Part shown: in pieces, positions 37,684-47,838 of the stretch
Layout: each line of letters opens with the position of its first letter
Position numbering within the stretch: the stretch's first letter is position 1
Assembly (NCBI RefSeq): GCF_000334215.1
Contig: NZ_AMQY01000013.1
Location: forward strand, 1 to 64,000
Direction: 5' to 3'
Origin: Vreelandella jeotgali Hwa
Lineage (GTDB): Bacteria; Pseudomonadota; Gammaproteobacteria; Pseudomonadales; Halomonadaceae
DNA length: 64,000 bases
Position numbers and translations under genes: made by a program
The notes under the pieces: generated by a model
The model's input: only the letters and a program-made list of their open reading frames with translations
Database searches by the model: none
What the model was told of the DNA's origin: nothing

Positions 37684-39435
37684 TTAACGGTCCACATCGG
37701 CCATGACGAAATCAATGCTGCCCAGATGCGCGACCAGATCCGGCACAAAGCCGCCGCGCATCAGCGCCGGAATCTGCTGCAGGTTGGGGAAGCTCGGCGT
37801 GCGAATACGCGTGCGGTAGCTCATGGTGCTGCCGTCGCTGGTCAAATAGTAGCTGTTGATACCCTTGGTCGCCTCGACCATCTGCAGCGACTCGTTGGCC
37901 GGGAGTACGGGCCCCCAGGACACCTGCAAAAAGTGCGTGATCAGCGTCTCGATGTGTTCGAGCATGCGCTCCCGGGGCGGCGGCGTGGTCAGCGGGTGGT
38001 CGGCCTTGAAGTCGCCGGCGGGCATGTGATCGATGCACTGCTGAATAATGCGCAGGCTCTGGCGCATTTCCTCGATGCGCAGCTGGCCGCGGTCGAAGGC
38101 GTCGCCGTTGCTGCCCAGCGGCACCTCGAAATCGAAATTCTCGTAGCCGGAGTAGGGGCGCTTTTTGCGCAGGTCGAAATCGCAGCCGGTGGCGCGCAGG
38201 TTGGGGCCGGTGATGCCCCAGTCGAAGGCGTTTTGCGTATCAAAGGCGGCGATATGGCGGGTCCGGTCGCGCACCAGCGAATTTTCCATCATGGTGCGCT
38301 CGTACTCTTTCAGCCGCGCGGGCATCCAGTTAACAAATTCCTGCATGATGCGGTCCCAGCCCTGGGGCAGGTCCTGCATCAGCCCGCCGATGCGAAACCA
38401 CGCCGGGTGCATGCGAAAGCCGGTGATCGCTTCGATGACGTGGTAGGCCTTCTGGCGGTCGGTAAAGGTGAAAAACACCGGGGACATCGCGCCCAGGTCC
38501 TGCAGGTAGGTGCCCAGAAACAGCAGGTGGCTGGTAATGCGGAACAGCTCCGCCATCATCACCCGCACCGTGGCGGCGCGGTCGGTGACTTGAATGCCGG
38601 CAAGCTTTTCCACCGCCAGCACGTAGGGCAGGTTATTCATCACCCCGCCGGTGTAGTCGATGCGGTCGGTGTAGGGAATAAAGCTGTGCCAGGATTGGCG
38701 CTCGCCCATTTTCTCCGCGCCGCGGTGGTGGTAACCGATATCCGGCACGCAGTCGATGACTTCTTCGCCGTCGAGTTGCAGCACCACGCGAAACGCGCCG
38801 TGAGCGGACGGGTGGTTGGGGCCCAGGTTCAGAAACATGAACTCGGCGCCGTCGCGCTCGCGCTGCATGCCCCAGTCTTCGGGCACGAAACGCAGCGCGT
38901 CCTGCTCCTTGTCCTGGCCTTCCACGGTCAGAGTGTAGGGGTCGAACTCGGTGGCCCGGGCGTGATGGTCCTTGCGCAGCGGGTGACCGTTCCAGGTCGG
39001 CGGCATGAGAATACGGCGCAGGTTGGGGTGGCCGGCAAAGTCGATGCCGAACATGTCCCAGACTTCGCGCTCATACCAGTTGGCGTTGGGGTAGACCGAA
39101 ATCACCGTGGGCAGCGAGAGGTCGCGTTCGTCCAGCGCCACCTTGAGCATAATATCGCGATTGCCGCTGACCGAGAGCAGCTGGTAGACCACGGAAAAGT
39201 CCGCCGCGGGCAGCCCGTCGCGGTGGCTGCGCATGCGCTCGTCCACGGCCGTCAGGTCGTAGAGCATCTCGAACGGCTCGGAGAGCCGGCGCAGGTCGGC
39301 GAGCACTTCAACGATAGCCTCGCGGCGTACCCAGAGCACCGGCATGCCGGTCAGCGTGGGCTGCTCGCAGTAAAGCTTGTCGCCGAAGCGTTCGCGTAGC
39401 GTGTGGACAATCGCGGCGGTGGCATCGGTGCTCAT
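37684..39435 (-). CDS. nuoC: NADH-quinone oxidoreductase fused subunit C/D
   Basis: A 583-residue fusion of NuoC (about residues 1-180) and NuoD (about 195-583), as in E. coli and many gammaproteobacteria. The NuoC part shows [23 protein letters not shown]. The NuoD part, which helps form the quinone site, shows [30 protein letters not shown] and DIVMADVDR-like ending ([11 protein letters not shown]). The upstream 83-base gap to nuoB carries a loose 14-bp repeat around its start codon (39428-39455). Confidence 0.97.
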   Translation of the reverse strand: MSTDATAAIVHTLRERFGDKLYCEQPTLTGMPVLWVRREAIVEVLADLRRLSEPFEMLYDLTAVDERMRSHRDGLPAADFSVVYQLLSVSGNRDIMLKVALDERDLSLPTVISVYPNANWYEREVWDMFGIDFAGHPNLRRILMPPTWNGHPLRKDHHARATEFDPYTLTVEGQDKEQDALRFVPEDWGMQRERDGAEFMFLNLGPNHPSAHGAFRVVLQLDGEEVIDCVPDIGYHHRGAEKMGERQSWHSFIPYTDRIDYTGGVMNNLPYVLAVEKLAGIQVTDRAATVRVMMAELFRITSHLLFLGTYLQDLGAMSPVFFTFTDRQKAYHVIEAITGFRMHPAWFRIGGLMQDLPQGWDRIMQEFVNWMPARLKEYERTMMENSLVRDRTRHIAAFDTQNAFDWGITGPNLRATGCDFDLRKKRPYSGYENFDFEVPLGSNGDAFDRGQLRIEEMRQSLRIIQQCIDHMPAGDFKADHPLTTPPPRERMLEHIETLITHFLQVSWGPVLPANESLQMVEATKGINSYYLTSDGSTMSYRTRIRTPSFPNLQQIPALMRGGFVPDLVAHLGSIDFVMADVDR

Positions 39436-39518
39436 GGCTCTGTGCTCACGGTCATGCTGGGTCTCCCCTGGTGAAAGACGGTGCCCTGGTAAGAGGCGGC
39501 GCCGCTCGGAGTCGGGCG

Positions 39519-40199
39519 CTAAACGCTGTCCGGGGTGCGCAGCTCGGTGGCCTGAATCCGCTGATCGCGGTGTTTTTCCCGCTGCGAGGGCATTTCAGCG
39601 CGGTAGACGCCCTGGTCGCCGACAACCCAGGAAAGCGGCCGGCGCTCTTCCTGGATGGAATCCTGAAGCAGCTGCAGCCCCTGTAAAAAGGCTTCCGGGC
39701 GGGGCGGGCAGCCGGGCACGTAAACGTCCACGGGCAGGAATTTATCCACGCCCTGAACCACCGAGTAAATATCGTACATCCCGCCGGAGTTGGCGCAGGA
39801 GCCCATGGAAATCACCCATTTTGGCTCGAGCATCTGGTCGTAAAGCTGTTGAATCACCGGCGCCATCTTCACGAAGCAGGTGCCGGCGACGACCATGAAA
39901 TCGGCCTGGCGCGGAGAGGCACGGATAACCTCGGCGCCGAAGCGGGAAATGTCGTGGGGCGCGGTAAACGCCGTGGTCATTTCCACGTAACAGCAGGAAA
40001 GTCCGAAGTTATACGGCCACAGCGAGTTCTTGCGCCCCCAGTTCACCGCCGAGTTCAGCACCTCTTCGAGCTTGCCGGTGAACACGCTGCGGTGTACCTG
40101 CTGCTTCATCGGGTCGTCGACGCGCTGACGCTCGCCCAGCGGGTAGCGATCGCTCTGCTGCGCCGCTGCATCGTCGGCCCGGGTCAGGGTGTATGCCAT
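39519..40199 (-). CDS. nuoB: NADH-quinone oxidoreductase subunit B
   Basis: A 226-residue subunit holding cluster N2, the direct donor to quinone. The four ligands are Cys69 and Cys70 (GLSCCYVE), Cys135 (MGSCANSGG) and Cys164 (PGCPPRPE). It has a longer N-terminal leader than the minimal family domain, and a basic C-terminal tail ([10 protein letters not shown]). It lies 81 bases after nuoA. Confidence 0.97.
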   Translation of the reverse strand: MAYTLTRADDAAAQQSDRYPLGERQRVDDPMKQQVHRSVFTGKLEEVLNSAVNWGRKNSLWPYNFGLSCCYVEMTTAFTAPHDISRFGAEVIRASPRQADFMVVAGTCFVKMAPVIQQLYDQMLEPKWVISMGSCANSGGMYDIYSVVQGVDKFLPVDVYVPGCPPRPEAFLQGLQLLQDSIQEERRPLSWVVGDQGVYRAEMPSQREKHRDQRIQATELRTPDSV

Positions 40200-40280
40200 G
40201 TCATGCCTCCCGCCTGAAATCTCAGGGTGCTAGCGGATTGGAACGCTGGCGTTGTGCTGTAGGCGCGAGTCGGCCGCCGT

Positions 40281-40706
40281 TCAGCCGCGCCGGGCGCTGC
40301 CCCGGTGCATTCGCTCGCTGCCGCCGGGAGCCCAGTCGAGGGCGCCCGAACGATAGTCGTAAACCAGCCCGGCCAGCAGAATGAAGATGAAAGTGGCCGC
40401 TCCCCAAAAACCGGCCCAGCCGGCGTCACGCACCGAAATGGCCCAGGCAAAGAGGAAAACGGCTTCAATATCAAAGATCACGAACAGCATCGCGACCAGA
40501 TAAAACTGGATGGAAAAGCGCTGGCGGGCGCTGCCCGCGCCGACGATGCCGCTTTCAAACGGAATCGGTTTGCTGCGTCCCTGGCTACGCCCGCCCAGCA
40601 GGGCAGAAGCGCCGAGCATGAACCCGCAAAGCAGGATAACGGCCAGTATAAAAAGCCCGGTGGCCCAGTGTTCGGCGATCAGCTCATTGGCACCGTCAAG
40701 TGGCAT
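40281..40706 (-). CDS. nuoA: NADH-quinone oxidoreductase subunit A
   Basis: The first gene of the nuo operon, a three-helix membrane subunit of 141 residues. The conserved loop [20 protein letters not shown] and the helix [15 protein letters not shown] (with membrane Asp/Glu) identify it. The hydrophilic C-terminal end is unique. The whole 13-gene operon runs from here to nuoN with no visible internal terminator. Confidence 0.96.
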   Translation of the reverse strand: MPLDGANELIAEHWATGLFILAVILLCGFMLGASALLGGRSQGRSKPIPFESGIVGAGSARQRFSIQFYLVAMLFVIFDIEAVFLFAWAISVRDAGWAGFWGAATFIFILLAGLVYDYRSGALDWAPGGSERMHRGSARRG

Positions 40707-41263
40707 AAGAAATCCCCGTCATGGTTAAAGGACGAATTTTTAAAAGGCAGCGCTTCAAGGCCGGGTTCAGGTGCCATGCTCGACAGGCGTTGGCCCAAAA
40801 ATAAGGGAACCCTGGACTTGAAGAAAAGAGGTCGCCAGCGGTCAACCGAGGCCGTTGGGCCGGTCGGCGTTGGCGGCGGTGCATACGGCCGTTGTGGCCG
40901 AGAGTATCCGGTGTATGGCGGTGAGCGTCGTTGCCGATACGCTGCCGTTGCCGATAGTTGACGGCTGCCGACGCGACCCTGCCATTTCGTTACCCGTTTA
41001 TCGTTTGTGCCCCTACTCAAGCATTGATCGGGTCCATGATTCAAGGGCAACCAGGCGGCTGGCCGGGGCTATAGTCGTTGGCCATGTTCGGGGAAGACGG
41101 GGGGCAGGTCGACCCAATCCGGATGATATGTGGGTAAACGCTGGCACGTACACCTTGCAGGCGGGTTGCGTTACACTCGTTGGCAAAGCCCTGACAGTGA
41201 GTGATGCATGCCCGCTACTGCTCACAAAAGGTCCCTACAAAGCCCACACAAGGCAGGTTTTTG
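40707..41263. other. intergenic region between divergent nuoA and trpG
   Basis: About 557 bases without a convincing gene, holding the promoters of the nuo operon (minus) and trpGDC (plus). Visible structure: CGTTGCCGATA repeated at 40929-40939 and 40946-40956 (period 17) within a stretch rich in GCCGTTG words. A 47-codon frame begins with ATG 41127 and ends across the trpG start (stop 41269-41271) with only one Trp codon, so it is not a convincing attenuator peptide. Confidence 0.5.
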
Positions 41264-41860
41264 ATGGCTGACGCGCCGACGGTTGTCATGATCGATAACT
41301 ACGACAGCTTTACCTATAACATCGTCCAGTACCTGGGCGAGCTGGGTGCCGAGGTGCTGACCCGGCGCAATGACGCCATTGATTTTGCCGGTATCGAGGC
41401 GCTGTCACCGACCCATCTGGTGATTTCTCCCGGGCCCTGCACGCCCGACGAAGCGGGCATCTCGCTGGAGGCGATCCGTCATTTTGCCGGCAAGCTGCCG
41501 ATTCTCGGCGTGTGTCTGGGACATCAGGCCATCGGCCAGGCGTATGGTGGCCGCGTGGTGCGCGCTCCCGAGGTCATGCACGGCAAGACCTCGTCCATCA
41601 GGCATTCGGGGCGCGGCGTGTTTGCCGGGCTGGACAACCCGCTGGCCGTCAGCCGCTATCATTCGCTGGTGGTTGACCGCGACAGCCTGCCCGACTGTCT
41701 GGAAGTCACCGCGCGCACGCCGGAGGACGACGTGACTCCCGGCGTGGTCATGGGATTTCGCCACCGCGAGCTGGACGTTGAAGGGGTGCAGTTTCATCCC
41801 GAATCGATTCTGACCTGCCAGGGACACGAGCTGCTGGCCAATTTTTTGCAACGCGCTTGA
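41264..41860 (+). CDS. trpG: anthranilate synthase component II (glutamine amidotransferase)
   Basis: Provides ammonia from glutamine to TrpE. The 198 residues form a class I amidotransferase with catalytic Cys84 ([11 protein letters not shown]) and His178/Glu180 (VQFHPESIL). [18 protein letters not shown] is the standard start; I chose ATG 41264 with AGG upstream rather than the longer frame from 41201. It may also serve para-aminobenzoate synthesis, as such subunits often do; that is inference. First gene of trpGDC. Confidence 0.96.
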   Translation: MADAPTVVMIDNYDSFTYNIVQYLGELGAEVLTRRNDAIDFAGIEALSPTHLVISPGPCTPDEAGISLEAIRHFAGKLPILGVCLGHQAIGQAYGGRVVRAPEVMHGKTSSIRHSGRGVFAGLDNPLAVSRYHSLVVDRDSLPDCLEVTARTPEDDVTPGVVMGFRHRELDVEGVQFHPESILTCQGHELLANFLQRA

Positions 41861-41894
41861 ACCGGCGCATCACGAGCACGAGGCCCACGTTTTC

Positions 41895-42926
41895 ATGCAG
41901 ATGCGAGACGCGATTAATGCGCTGATGCGCCACGAAGATCTGTCATACGATCAGATGCACGAGCTGATGCGCGGCATCATGGTCGGCGATGCCGGCGATG
42001 CCCAGGTCGGCGCGCTGCTCATGGGATTGGCCATGAAAGGCGAATCCGCTACCGAGATAAGTGCCGCGGCGCAGGTAATGCGCGATTTGATGAATCGCGT
42101 CACGCCGGATATCGACAAGAGCGTGGTGGATATCGTGGGTACCGGCGGCGACGGTGCCAACCTGTTCAACGTCTCCACCGCTTCCAGCTTTGTGGCCGCC
42201 GCCGCCGGGGCGCGCGTGGCCAAGCACGGCGGGCGCAGCGTGTCGTCGTCGTCGGGCAGTGCGGACCTGTTCGACGTGGCGGGGATTTTTCTCAATCTCG
42301 ACGCCGGCCAGGTCGCGCGCTGTATCGAGCATGTGAACGTGGGGTTCATGTTTGCCCCCAATCACCACCCGGCCATGCGCCACGCGGTAGGCCCGCGCCG
42401 GGAAATGGGCGTGCGCACGCTGTTCAATATCCTCGGCCCGCTGACCAACCCCGCCGGCGCGCCCAATCAGTTGCTGGGCGTCTACGACCCTGAACTCGTG
42501 CCGCTGCTGGCCGAGGTGTTGCAAAAGCTCGGCAGCCATCATGTGATGGTGGTGCACTCCGACGACGGGCTGGATGAAATCTCTCTCGCCGCTCCCACCC
42601 TGGTGGCCGAGCTGAAAGACGGCGAGATTACCCGGTATCGCATTACCCCGGAAGAGCTGGGCATTGAACGCCAAAGCCTTGAAGCGCTTCAGGCCGACGG
42701 CGTGGAAGATAGTCTACGGCTGGTCAAAATGGCCCTGAGCGGCGAAGGCGCGCCGGCGGATATCGTCTCGCTCAACGCCGGTGCCGCGCTTTACTGCGCC
42801 GGCGTGGCGGACTCCCTGAAGGAAGGCGTACGTCTGGCGCGCAATGCCCAGCTCGACAGACTACCGCTGGAAAAAATGCACGAGCTGTCGCGCTTTACGA
42901 CTCAGTTCAAACCCCAATCCCAGTGA
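41895..42926 (+). CDS. trpD: anthranilate phosphoribosyltransferase
   Basis: Transfers phosphoribose from PRPP to anthranilate, the second step of tryptophan synthesis. 343 residues. The PRPP-binding motif is VDIVGTGGDGANLFNVSTASSF (seen in pieces), with KHGGRSVSSSSGSADLF and FNILGPLTNPAG. A second in-frame ATG two codons in is a possible start. It lies 34 bases after trpG. Confidence 0.96.
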   Translation: MQMRDAINALMRHEDLSYDQMHELMRGIMVGDAGDAQVGALLMGLAMKGESATEISAAAQVMRDLMNRVTPDIDKSVVDIVGTGGDGANLFNVSTASSFVAAAAGARVAKHGGRSVSSSSGSADLFDVAGIFLNLDAGQVARCIEHVNVGFMFAPNHHPAMRHAVGPRREMGVRTLFNILGPLTNPAGAPNQLLGVYDPELVPLLAEVLQKLGSHHVMVVHSDDGLDEISLAAPTLVAELKDGEITRYRITPEELGIERQSLEALQADGVEDSLRLVKMALSGEGAPADIVSLNAGAALYCAGVADSLKEGVRLARNAQLDRLPLEKMHELSRFTTQFKPQSQ

Positions 42927-42935
42927 GATGAGACC

Positions 42936-43742
42936 ATGAGCGACCAGGCCACACCCACCGTGTTACCCCGCATTCTGGCGTGCAAGGACAGAGAAGTCAG
43001 CGAGCGCCGTCAGGCCGTTCCGGAGGCCGACCTTGTGGCGCTGGCGGAACAGCAGCCCGCGCCGCGCGGCTTTATCAGGGCGCTGAACGCCCGCATGGCG
43101 GCGGGAGACGCGGCGGTGATCGCCGAGATCAAGAAGGCCTCGCCGTCGAAAGGGGTGATCCGCGAGGATTTTGCCCCGGCCGGGATTGCCAAAAGCTACG
43201 CGGAAGGCGGCGCAGCCTGCCTGTCAGTACTCACCGATGCGGATTTCTTCCAGGGCCACGAGGACTACCTGATCGCCGCTCGGGACGCCTGCGCGCTGCC
43301 GGTGATCCGCAAGGACTTCATCACCCACGGCTATCAGGTCACCGAATCCCGGGCCATCGGCGCCGACTGCATCCTGCTTATCGTCGCCGCGCTGAGCGAT
43401 GAGCAACTGGCTGACCTCAACCGCCGGGCGCACGCGCTGGGCATGGACGTGCTGGTGGAAGTCCACGACGCCGAGGAGCTGGAGCGTGCCCTTGAACTCG
43501 ATCTTGAGCTTGTCGGCATCAACAACCGCAACCTGCATACCTTCGAGACCACGCTCGACACCACGCTGGCACTGCTCGAAAAAGTGCCCGAAGGCGTCAC
43601 GGTAATCACCGAATCCGGCATCCATACGCCGGAAGACGTCGCCAAAATGCGCGACCATCGCGTTAACGGCTTTCTGGTGGGTGAGGCTTTTATGCGCGAG
43701 GAAGACCCCGGCAAGGCGCTGGAAGGAATGTTTTTCCGCTAA
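42936..43742 (+). CDS. trpC: indole-3-glycerol phosphate synthase
   Basis: Closes the indole ring in tryptophan synthesis. A single-domain TIM barrel of 268 residues (not fused to TrpF). Motifs: [55 protein letters not shown] and [12 protein letters not shown]. It lies nine bases after trpD, with the weak site ATGAGACC before its start. Confidence 0.96.
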   Translation: MSDQATPTVLPRILACKDREVSERRQAVPEADLVALAEQQPAPRGFIRALNARMAAGDAAVIAEIKKASPSKGVIREDFAPAGIAKSYAEGGAACLSVLTDADFFQGHEDYLIAARDACALPVIRKDFITHGYQVTESRAIGADCILLIVAALSDEQLADLNRRAHALGMDVLVEVHDAEELERALELDLELVGINNRNLHTFETTLDTTLALLEKVPEGVTVITESGIHTPEDVAKMRDHRVNGFLVGEAFMREEDPGKALEGMFFR

Positions 43743-43829
43743 TGTTTTTTATGGCAGTGCTGATTGATAATAATAGGTGCATGCCATAAAGACAGCAGAC
43801 GCTCGTCAGAGATATATTGGCGTGCGCTT

Positions 43830-44132
43830 TTATACCGGGAAGCCGTGGTGGCTGCCATCCGGCATTTCGATATCCAGTCGTATACGTCCGCCAATGGTTT
43901 CAACATAGCGTTTAAGTGAGCTTAGGCGCAGGTTCTGACCGTTTTTTTCCAGTCCCGCTACGGTTGGTTGCCTGACACCCATGGCATCAGCCATTTGTGC
44001 CTGCGTCATATCAACCAGCTGGCGCAGTTCGGCAAGGCGTAGATCCAGCAGTACTTCGTCAGCTTTTTCTCGTGCCGCAGCGATGACTTCCGGCTGTTCA
44101 CTCGCCAACAAGTCGTCCAGATTGCGTGCCAT
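43830..44132 (-). CDS. XRE-family antitoxin (HigA-like)
   Basis: A 100-residue DNA-binding protein. The helix-turn-helix is MTQAQMADAMGVRQPTVAGLEKN, followed by LRLSSLKRYVETIGGRIRLDIEMPDG, the usual XRE antitoxin ending. It should neutralise the toxin encoded just upstream and repress the operon. The toxin-first order matches HigBA-type modules. Base composition is lower in GC than the flanking trp and dehydrogenase genes, suggesting transfer. Ten bases separate it from the toxin gene. Confidence 0.85.
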   Translation of the reverse strand: MARNLDDLLASEQPEVIAAAREKADEVLLDLRLAELRQLVDMTQAQMADAMGVRQPTVAGLEKNGQNLRLSSLKRYVETIGGRIRLDIEMPDGSHHGFPV

Positions 44133-44142
44133 GATGCTTACC

Positions 44143-44487
44143 TCATATCAGGTTTTTCAGGTGGGCTGCATATTCCTGATCCGCAATAGGGATCATCACG
44201 TCGTAGAAATGTTTGTCATTACCCCCTTTATCGCCTGCACAAAGCAAAATGCCGTTACGATGGGGGTCAAATGCATAGAAAGCCCTGATCGGACGGCCCT
44301 GGCTTTGAATGCGTAACTCTTTCATATTGCGATGCCGTGAGCCATTGAGCGTATCCGCGTATGGCCGTGTGAGCATGGGTCCCAGTTCATGCAGCAGGAA
44401 AATAGCGGTCAGAACATTCTCGCGGTCAGCCGCTTTCAGCGCGTGATACCAGTTTTCGAATCTCTCCGTCTGCTGTATCAACCACAT
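44143..44487 (-). CDS. RelE/ParE-superfamily toxin (HigB/Gp49-like)
   Basis: A 114-residue putative mRNA-cleaving toxin of the RelE/HigB group. Family features: N-terminal helices, then the strand block MKELRIQSQGRPIRAFYAFDPHRNGILLCAGDKGGNDKHFYD (in pieces), with basic residues as in ribosome-dependent RNases. Start ATG 44487 has AGGAGG six bases upstream. It is followed by its antitoxin. A palindromic operator candidate precedes it. Activity is inferred from the family. Confidence 0.85.
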   Translation of the reverse strand: MWLIQQTERFENWYHALKAADRENVLTAIFLLHELGPMLTRPYADTLNGSRHRNMKELRIQSQGRPIRAFYAFDPHRNGILLCAGDKGGNDKHFYDVMIPIADQEYAAHLKNLI

Positions 44488-44500
44488 TATAGCCTCCTTG

Positions 44501-44523
44501 CTATAGGTTTAAATCTATATAGC
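44501..44523 (-). promoter_or_regulatory. palindromic operator/promoter of the toxin-antitoxin pair
   Basis: TATAG (44502-44506) and CTATA (44515-44519) flank a TTTAAA centre, forming an AT-rich palindrome 15-36 bases upstream of the toxin start. On the minus strand TTTACA lies further upstream and TATAGA within the palindrome, an imperfect -35/-10 pair. This fits repression by the antitoxin, but binding is inferred. Confidence 0.5.
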
Positions 44524-44588
44524 TTTTATCCTATTGTAAAGCTTTCCTCTGGGTTGGTTGTTGTGGCTGAAAGGTATCTCTGTGCTGC

Positions 44589-47500
44589 TCAACCGCTGCG
44601 CTTCATTGCTGTAAGCAGGGCCTGTAGCGGATGGGGCAGGGTGGCGTTTGAGAAGCGGCTGGCCTGACTGCGGCAGGAGTAGCCGGTGGCCAGAAGGCGG
44701 CCGGGGCTTTCTTCGGCTTCGACCATGGGCTGCCAGGATTGGGCGTAGACGGTTTTCGACGTTTCGACGTTGCGGGTTTCGTGCCCGTAGGTGCCCGACA
44801 TGCCGCAGCAGCCGCTGGCGAGCGTTTCAAGCTCCAGGCCGAAGGCGGCGAACACCTGCTGCCAGGCTTCGGGCGCTCGGGGCTCGCTGGTCTTTTCGGT
44901 GCAGTGGGAAAGCAGGCGGTAGCCGCCGGCAACGCCGTTAAGCGGCGCGGCCGGCAGGGTGTGCAGCCGCTCGACAAGCCATTCCTGCAGCAGTTGCACC
45001 GGCGGCACGGCGTCGTCCCCCAGCGCTTTAACGTATTCCTGCCGATAGCACAGCGTCATCGCCGGGTCGATGCCCACCAGCGGCACGCCGAAGCCCGCCA
45101 GGGTGCGCAGGCGCCGCGCCTGTTTTTCCGCCGTGCGGTTGAACGCGCCCAAAAAGCCCTGGACGTTGAGCGATTTGCCGTTGGCGGCGTAGGGCATGAC
45201 GAATACACGCATATCAAGCCGGGACAAGAGCTCGATGACGTCCATGACCATTTGCGCTTCAAAGTGGGTGGTGAAGGCGTCCTGGACGATAATGACGCTT
45301 TTCGCGCGCTGCTGTTCGGTAAGCAGGCCAAGCGCGGTGGGGGTGGCGGGGCTGACGCCCCAGGCCTTGAGCTGTTTTTTCAGGCTGGCGCGGGAAATCG
45401 TCGGCGAATCGCTCATGCCCACCCCGCGGCGCATCAGGGCGTCCACCAGGCGGCTGGTGATCAGGCCGTTGTACAGCGGCGCGACGTTGGCAAGCGTCGG
45501 CAGCATGAATTCGGTGGTGCCGATCAGATAGTCACGCGGCGGGCGCAGGTAGCGGCCGTGGTAGACCTCGAGAAACTGCGAGCGAAACTGCGGCACGTTG
45601 ACCTTCACCGGGCACTGGCTGGCGCAGGACTTGCACGCCAGGCAGCCGGCCATGGCCTCGTAGACCTGGTGGGAATAGTCGTCGCGGCCGCGGCGGCTCA
45701 GGGTGTTGTAGGCGCGCAGCGGCAGGTGGGCGATAAAGCCCCAAACGCCCTCGGTTTTTTTCCTGCGCGATTCTTCCACCACGTCGACGCCGGCGGCGTT
45801 TTGCAACCGTAGCCATTCGCGTATCAGGCTGGCGCGGCCCTTGGGCGAGTGGATGCGCTGGCGGGTCGCCTTCCAGGACGGGCACATGGGGTCGTCGACG
45901 TCGTGGTTGTAGCAGGCACCGTTGCCGTTGCAGTACACCGCCGCGTTATAGGACTGCCAGGCGCGCTCGTCAATGGTGCGGTCGAGCTCGCCGCGGGTAG
46001 TCACGCCGTCGATGGCCAGCAGCGCCGGGTCGCTTTCCCGGGCGATGAGCCCGCCTTCGTGACGCGGCGAGGCGATCTTGCCCGGGTTGAGCTGGTTGTG
46101 CGGGTCGAAGGCGGCCTTGACCCGCTGCAGGCTGGGGTACAGCTCACCGAAGAATTTGGGCGTGTACTCCGAGCGGATGCCCTTGCCGTGTTCGCCCCAC
46201 AGCAGGCCGTGGTAGCGGTGGGTCAGTTCGGCGACTTCGTCGGAAATCTCACGGATCAGCCGCGCCTGGTCGGGATCTTTCATGTCGATGGCCGGGCGTA
46301 CGTGAAGCACACCGGCGTCGACGTGGCCGAACATGCCGTATTCAAGCGCGTGACGGTCGAGCACGGCGCGAAAGTCGGCGATGTAGTCGGCCAGGTGTTC
46401 CGGCGGCACGGCGGTATCTTCAACAAACGGAATCGGGCGCTTTTCGCCCCCGGCGTTGCCCAGCAGGCCCACCGCGCGCTTGCGCATGGCGTAGACCCGC
46501 TGAATCGCGTTGCGGCCCTGGGCCAGGGTGTAGCCTAGCCGCGAGACGCTGGCATCGTCGGCCAGGTGGCGGGTAAAGGCCGCCACGCGCTCGGCGAGTC
46601 TGTCCGGATCGTCATCGTTGAACTCCACCAGGTTGATGCCGCGAATGGGCGTGTCGCCGTCGGGGAAGAACTCGGCCGCGCCGTTCCAGACGACATCCTG
46701 CATGGCCAGCAGCAGCACGCTGTCGTCGATGGTTTCAATCGAAGTGGGCGCGGCATCGCTTGCCATCAGCGCCGTGGCATCCCCGAGCGCCTCCATGAAG
46801 CCGGCGTAGCGCACGTTGACCAGCGTTGAATGCCCGGGAATGGGCAGGACGTTGAGCACCGCCTCGTTCAGCAGCCCCAGCGAGCCTTCCGAGCCGCACA
46901 GCAGGCTGTTGATATCCAGGCGCTGTTCCGCATCGCGCAGGTGGGCCAGGTCGTAGCCGGTCAGGCAGCGGTTGAGCGGCGGGAACTTCTCGGCGATCAG
47001 TTCGCCCTTGCGGTCGATGATGTCGGCGGCGGTGCGGTGAATATCGCCGATCCTGCCATCCCGGGCGCTTTGTTCGCGTTCTGCATCCGGCTCAAGGGCG
47101 CGGCTGGTCAGACGCTTGCCGCCCAGCAGTACGGTGTCGAGCTCGAGCACGTGATCCCGGGTCTTGCCATATTCGCAGCTGCCCTGGCCGCTGGCGTCGG
47201 TGGAAATCATCCCGCCGACGGTAGCGCGGTTGGAGGTGGACAGGTCCGGGGCAAAAAACAGCCCGTAGGGCTTGAGCGCGGCGTTGAGTTGGTCCTTGAC
47301 CACGCCGGCCTGAACCCGTACCTGGCGGTTTTCCGCGTCGATCTCGAGGATGTCGTTCATGTGCCGGGAGACATCCACCACCAGCCCGTCGGTCAACGAC
47401 TGGCCGTTGGTGCCGGTGCCCCCGCCTCGCGGCGCCAGCGCAATGTTGCGGTGGGGCATTTCACCGGCGAGCTTGGCGATGCGGTCAAGGTCCTCGGCGT

Positions 47501-47690
47501 GGCGAGGGTAAAGCACTGCCTGGGGCAGGCGCTGATAGATGGAGTTGTCCGTGGCGAGCACGGTGCGGTTGGCGTAGTCGGGGGCGATATCGCCGTCGAA
47601 ACCGCTGGCCTTGAGCGCCTCCAGAAAGCGCACGTAGTCGGCGCTGACGTGCTCAAGGGGAACCGTATGCCGAGTCAGGGATGCAATCAT
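44589..47690 (-). CDS. FAD-binding and Fe-S oxidoreductase, YdiJ/D-2-hydroxyglutarate dehydrogenase type
   Basis: A 1033-residue fused oxidoreductase. The N-terminal half is a PCMH-type FAD domain (ALAPRGGGTGTNGQSLTDGLVVD and DLSTSNRATVGGMISTDASGQG) followed by an FAD-oxidase C domain. A ferredoxin-like motif CLACKSCASQCPVKVN lies near residue 680, and the C-terminal part has CCG-type cysteine motifs (ASGCCGMSGTYG). E. coli YdiJ, of the same build, is reported to oxidise D-2-hydroxyglutarate, formed for instance as a side product of serine biosynthesis. The exact substrate here is inferred. Single gene, downstream of no obvious partner. Confidence 0.9.
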   Translation of the reverse strand: MIASLTRHTVPLEHVSADYVRFLEALKASGFDGDIAPDYANRTVLATDNSIYQRLPQAVLYPRHAEDLDRIAKLAGEMPHRNIALAPRGGGTGTNGQSLTDGLVVDVSRHMNDILEIDAENRQVRVQAGVVKDQLNAALKPYGLFFAPDLSTSNRATVGGMISTDASGQGSCEYGKTRDHVLELDTVLLGGKRLTSRALEPDAEREQSARDGRIGDIHRTAADIIDRKGELIAEKFPPLNRCLTGYDLAHLRDAEQRLDINSLLCGSEGSLGLLNEAVLNVLPIPGHSTLVNVRYAGFMEALGDATALMASDAAPTSIETIDDSVLLLAMQDVVWNGAAEFFPDGDTPIRGINLVEFNDDDPDRLAERVAAFTRHLADDASVSRLGYTLAQGRNAIQRVYAMRKRAVGLLGNAGGEKRPIPFVEDTAVPPEHLADYIADFRAVLDRHALEYGMFGHVDAGVLHVRPAIDMKDPDQARLIREISDEVAELTHRYHGLLWGEHGKGIRSEYTPKFFGELYPSLQRVKAAFDPHNQLNPGKIASPRHEGGLIARESDPALLAIDGVTTRGELDRTIDERAWQSYNAAVYCNGNGACYNHDVDDPMCPSWKATRQRIHSPKGRASLIREWLRLQNAAGVDVVEESRRKKTEGVWGFIAHLPLRAYNTLSRRGRDDYSHQVYEAMAGCLACKSCASQCPVKVNVPQFRSQFLEVYHGRYLRPPRDYLIGTTEFMLPTLANVAPLYNGLITSRLVDALMRRGVGMSDSPTISRASLKKQLKAWGVSPATPTALGLLTEQQRAKSVIIVQDAFTTHFEAQMVMDVIELLSRLDMRVFVMPYAANGKSLNVQGFLGAFNRTAEKQARRLRTLAGFGVPLVGIDPAMTLCYRQEYVKALGDDAVPPVQLLQEWLVERLHTLPAAPLNGVAGGYRLLSHCTEKTSEPRAPEAWQQVFAAFGLELETLASGCCGMSGTYGHETRNVETSKTVYAQSWQPMVEAEESPGRLLATGYSCRSQASRFSNATLPHPLQALLTAMKRSG

Positions 47691-47838
47691 GTTGAGAGTA
47701 CGCCGTTATCGCCCGCCGGACCGGGCCGCTGAAAAGTGGACGAAGATGAGTAAGATGGACAAAAAAGGTGGACGAGGGTGACAGACACAGAGTTTAACGC
47801 AGCCGCCAGGGCGCTGCACACGCGCCCGGAGCCGGCGC

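Noticed and set aside
41127-41271. Tryptophan leader peptide before trpG
   Set aside because: The frame has a single Trp codon, is 47 codons long, overlaps the trpG start and is not followed by a terminator/antiterminator pair.
40855-41271. 138-codon frame between nuoA and trpG
   Set aside because: Composition is typical of non-coding GC-rich DNA, it has no recognisable domain and it overlaps the trpG start; another frame on the opposite strand looks equally unconvincing.
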